Shown: positions 62,065 to 64,000 of the stretch, one piece after another
How positions within the stretch are numbered: the first letter of the stretch is position 1
How the letters are laid out: each line of letters begins with the position of its first letter
Assembly (NCBI GenBank): GCA_963735445.1
Contig: CAVTLC010000051.1
Span: forward strand, 1 to 64,000
Origin: AP-15 sp963735445
GTDB taxonomy: Bacteria; Pseudomonadota; Alphaproteobacteria; ATCC43930; CGMCC-115725
Length of the DNA: 64,000 bases
Reading direction: 5' to 3'
Program-made: the position numbers and the translations under genes
The notes under the pieces: generated by a model
The model's database searches: none
The model's input: the letters and a program-made list of their open reading frames with translations, nothing else
Told to the model about the DNA's origin: nothing

Positions 62065-63182
62065 GTCGGCGAGCCCGCAGCGCCCTGATAAATCCGGTGG
62101 AAGCGGCGACCGAGCGAAGTCAGGATCTCATATCCGATCGTCCCGGCATCGGCTGCGGCGTCATCGACGCGGTAATCGTCGCCCAGCAGTTCAATAAAGC
62201 CGCCAGGACGCGCAATCGAGGGGTCGACGGCGGAAACGTCAAAAATTGCAAGATCCATCGAAACTCGGCCCAGGAGGGGAACCCGGACACCCCCGATGCG
62301 ACCCGATCCGCGTTGACTCAGTGACCGCATCCAGCCGTCGGCATATCCGACCGCGACGGTCGCCAAGCGTCCCGCCGCGGCCATCACATGCGCGGCACCG
62401 TAGCCAACCGGCTGACCAGCGTCAACGTCGCGGATTTGCAGGATTCTTGCCCTCAGGCGGACAATTTGGCGCATCGGGTTGGGCCGGCCCGGCTGCGGGT
62501 TGACGCCGTAGAGTGCGGCTCCCGGGCGGACCAGATCGAAGTGGTAGTCGCGGCCGAGAAAAATCCCCGACGAGGCGGCAAGGCTTGCCGGCACGCCGGG
62601 CATCCGGCGGCATTGCGACATAAAGGTCTCGTGTTGCTTCCCATTAAGCGGATGGTCGGGGAGTTCGGCGCAAGCGAGATGGCTCATCACTGCTTGCCAG
62701 CGGATCGGCCCGGCCCGGCAGAGGTCGTCGGCGATACAGTCGAATTCACGACTTGTCAGCCCTAGGCGCGCCATTCCGGTGTCGACGTGCAGAATCGCCG
62801 GCAATGGGCCGCGCGCCGCCGCGATCCGTTGCCACTCGGCGATCTGACCCGGGTCATTAAGCACTGGGACGAGCCGGGCTTCGGCGAACTCGCCGCCCGA
62901 GCCGGGCATCAGCCCATTCAGCACCACGATCTCAACTGCCTCGGGGAGGGTGTCGCGCAACGCCAGCGCCTCATCGAGCGTGGCGACAAAAAATCGCCGG
63001 CAGCCGGCCTTTGCCAGCGCCGTGGCAATAATCGCAGCGCCCAAGCCATAGCCGTCGGCTTTGACGACCGCGGCGCACTCCGCCGGGGCGGCGCGGCATG
63101 CCAGAAGCTGCCAATTCGCGACGATGCCCGCGACATCGATCTCGAGAACGCCGGGGGCGCGATCTTCTGCAGAACCGGCCAC
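62058..63182 (-). CDS. alr: Alanine racemase
   Basis: Makes D-alanine for peptidoglycan. PLP-dependent, 374 residues. The PLP-binding Lys41 is in CAAVVKADGYGLGAAIIATA. Other motifs: LHVDTGMARLGLTSREFD, VRPGAALYGVNPQPGRPNPM, the catalytic Tyr in GQPVGYGAAHVMAAAGRLAT, and RVSMDLAIFDVSAVDPSI. It opens the long minus-strand transcription unit down to the SDR gene. In many relatives dnaB lies upstream; here the upstream gene is divergent. Confidence 0.96.
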   Translation of the reverse strand: MAGSAEDRAPGVLEIDVAGIVANWQLLACRAAPAECAAVVKADGYGLGAAIIATALAKAGCRRFFVATLDEALALRDTLPEAVEIVVLNGLMPGSGGEFAEARLVPVLNDPGQIAEWQRIAAARGPLPAILHVDTGMARLGLTSREFDCIADDLCRAGPIRWQAVMSHLACAELPDHPLNGKQHETFMSQCRRMPGVPASLAASSGIFLGRDYHFDLVRPGAALYGVNPQPGRPNPMRQIVRLRARILQIRDVDAGQPVGYGAAHVMAAAGRLATVAVGYADGWMRSLSQRGSGRIGGVRVPLLGRVSMDLAIFDVSAVDPSIARPGGFIELLGDDYRVDDAAADAGTIGYEILTSLGRRFHRIYQGAAGSPTC

Positions 63183-63396
63183 GCTTCAGCCCCTGTTTTC
63201 TCTCGGTGGAAATCCTTGGTTGGGTCCCCATCTGTTTCGCTCCCGCGTCGCCGGCAAGGCATCATGATTCGCAGGTTTCCGCCAGCCGCTTCCTTTCCAT
63301 GAGGCGGCGGGTCGAAATTCAGACCCACAAACACCTGGACCCGAGCCGCGCTGCAGGGGCAGGTTGCGAATGGCAAGGGCGAAAAGGGCGAGTGAG

Positions 63397-64000
63397 ATGA
63401 GCGAGATGCGGTCCGGCATCGGCGACCGGCCAAAGCGGCGCGAGGATTTGCGCTTTCTGACCGGGTGCGGCGCCTATCTTGACGATCTCGCCTTTGACGG
63501 CCTGACGTATGCAGTCGTGCTGCGCTCGCCGCATGCCCATGCGCGAATCGGCGGCATCGATATACGTCTGGCACATGCCGCTCCGGGCGTGCTCGCGGTG
63601 CTGACCGCCGCGGACGCAGCGGGCCGACGGATTGCAGCCGCTATTGCCGACCGCGACCGCCAACAGCCAGACCGGCGAGCCGTTCGCCTTTGCCCCACAG
63701 CCGGTGCTCGCCGCGGACAAGGTGCGCTATGTCGGCGAGCCGGTCGCCGTGGTTGTAGCGCGAGACCCGCGAACAAGCGCTCGATGCCGCCGAATTGGTC
63801 GCGGTCGATTATATGCCGCTCCCGGCGGTGACCACCGCCGAAGCCGCCGGTGCTGCCGGTGCACCGCAGATCGCCGATCAGGCGCCAGGCAATTTCTGCT
63901 TCGATTGGCGAACCGGCGACAAGGCGGCGGTCGACAACGCCTTTGCCGCCGCCGCCCATGTCGTACGGTTGCGGCTCGACAATCATCGCATCGTCACCAA
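63397..64000 (+). CDS. Xanthine dehydrogenase-family molybdenum subunit, N-terminal part, two frameshifts
   Basis: The N-terminal aldehyde oxidase/xanthine dehydrogenase a/b hammerhead domain of a CoxL/XdhB-type large subunit, which binds molybdopterin. ATG 63397 gives MSEMRSGIGDRPKRREDLRF, then LTYAVVLRSPHAHARIGGID and PGVLAVLTAADAAG. There the frame changes (one extra C at 63624-63625). The next piece reads NSQTGEPFAFAPQPVLAADK and YVGEPVAVVVARD. A second extra C (63766-63768) leads to EQALDAAELVAVDYMPLPAV and so on to the window end in a third frame. Both changes lie in runs of C, so an intact gene with assembly errors is likely. The rest lies beyond the window. The substrate is unknown. 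Confidence 0.82.

Noticed and set aside
1..64000. UGA read as Trp or another amino acid
   Set aside because: In-frame TGAs occur in the dioxygenase, the yajC-secD mini-gene and the decarboxylase remnant, but many intact genes (serS, secD, der, purF) end with TGA at the right place. A changed code would extend them all.
1..64000. tRNA or rRNA genes and CRISPR arrays
   Set aside because: I looked for T-loop-like GGTTCGAATC patterns, rRNA-like blocks and regularly spaced repeats and noticed none; a dedicated tRNA or CRISPR scan would settle it.

Overview
The window reads as a stretch of chromosome from an alphaproteobacterium, probably Rhodospirillales-like. This rests on gene content and order, not on a database match. 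The pointers are gltX next to gltA, serS-pcm-LysM/M23, yajC-secD-secF followed by Mth938 and squalene/phytoene-synthase-like genes, trpD-trpC-moaC-moeA-lexA, a LexA gene with a GTTC-N7-GTTC SOS box, an LdtR-type MarR regulator, the long two-domain dCTP deaminase, and a cpa-type Tad pilus locus. The DNA is GC-rich, coding is dense, and ATGA-type overlaps are common. I saw no tRNA, rRNA, CRISPR array, insertion sequence or prophage.

Layout. 1-5.3 kb (minus): a LigB-type dioxygenase interrupted by an in-frame TGA, gltA, a frameshifted gltX and a fatty-acyl-CoA ligase. 5.5-13.6 kb (mostly plus): serS, pcm, a LysM/M23 lipoprotein, a DUF815 ATPase (minus), yajC, secD, secF and a Mth938-domain gene. 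13.6-16.5 kb: three small genes (two of them secreted), sodB (minus) and an NDUFAF6-like gene. 16.5-20.8 kb (minus): lexA, moeA, a trpC-moaC fusion and trpD. 20.8-26.8 kb: palindromic repeats, dcd, a valine-degradation operon (acyl-CoA dehydrogenase, hydroxyisobutyryl-CoA hydrolase, hydroxyisobutyrate dehydrogenase), an LdtR-type regulator and a small phosphatase-like protein. 26.8-32.1 kb: a membrane/glycosylation module (GT87, DUF6311, GT2, methyltransferase). 32.2-34.9 kb: alaS. 35-44.4 kb: Tad/Cpa pilus machinery (tadD plus; cpaA-B-C-D-E-F-tadB-tadC minus). 44.8-49.7 kb: a catabolic island with a Rieske oxygenase, a DUF1003 protein, a decayed 4,5-dihydroxyphthalate-decarboxylase-like gene, a CaiB/BaiF CoA-transferase and a VWA protein. 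50-55.4 kb: aspS (minus) opposite the yfgM-like, bamB and der genes. 55.4-63.2 kb (mainly minus): a transcription unit alr-mlaE-mlaF-radA-cvpA-purF-SDR. 63.4-64 kb: the start of a xanthine-dehydrogenase-family large subunit.

The most important quality observation is that otherwise intact genes, several of them normally essential (gltX, aspS, mlaF, the Mth938 gene, a small secreted protein, the xanthine-dehydrogenase-like gene), carry single-base frame changes. Most are +1 at runs of C or G. I read these chiefly as assembly or sequencing indels. The decarboxylase remnant is different: it has stops at three expected tryptophan positions, frame changes and loss of length, and looks like genuine decay. 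The most interesting biological points are the in-frame TrpC-MoaC fusion, the neighbourhood of homologues of the human complex I assembly factors NDUFAF3 and NDUFAF6 downstream of secDF, a Tad locus with no visible pilin gene, and a few candidate regulatory sites (SOS box, EcfG-like promoter, repeated half-sites before the valine operon). I did not find a clear, wholly new multi-gene system.
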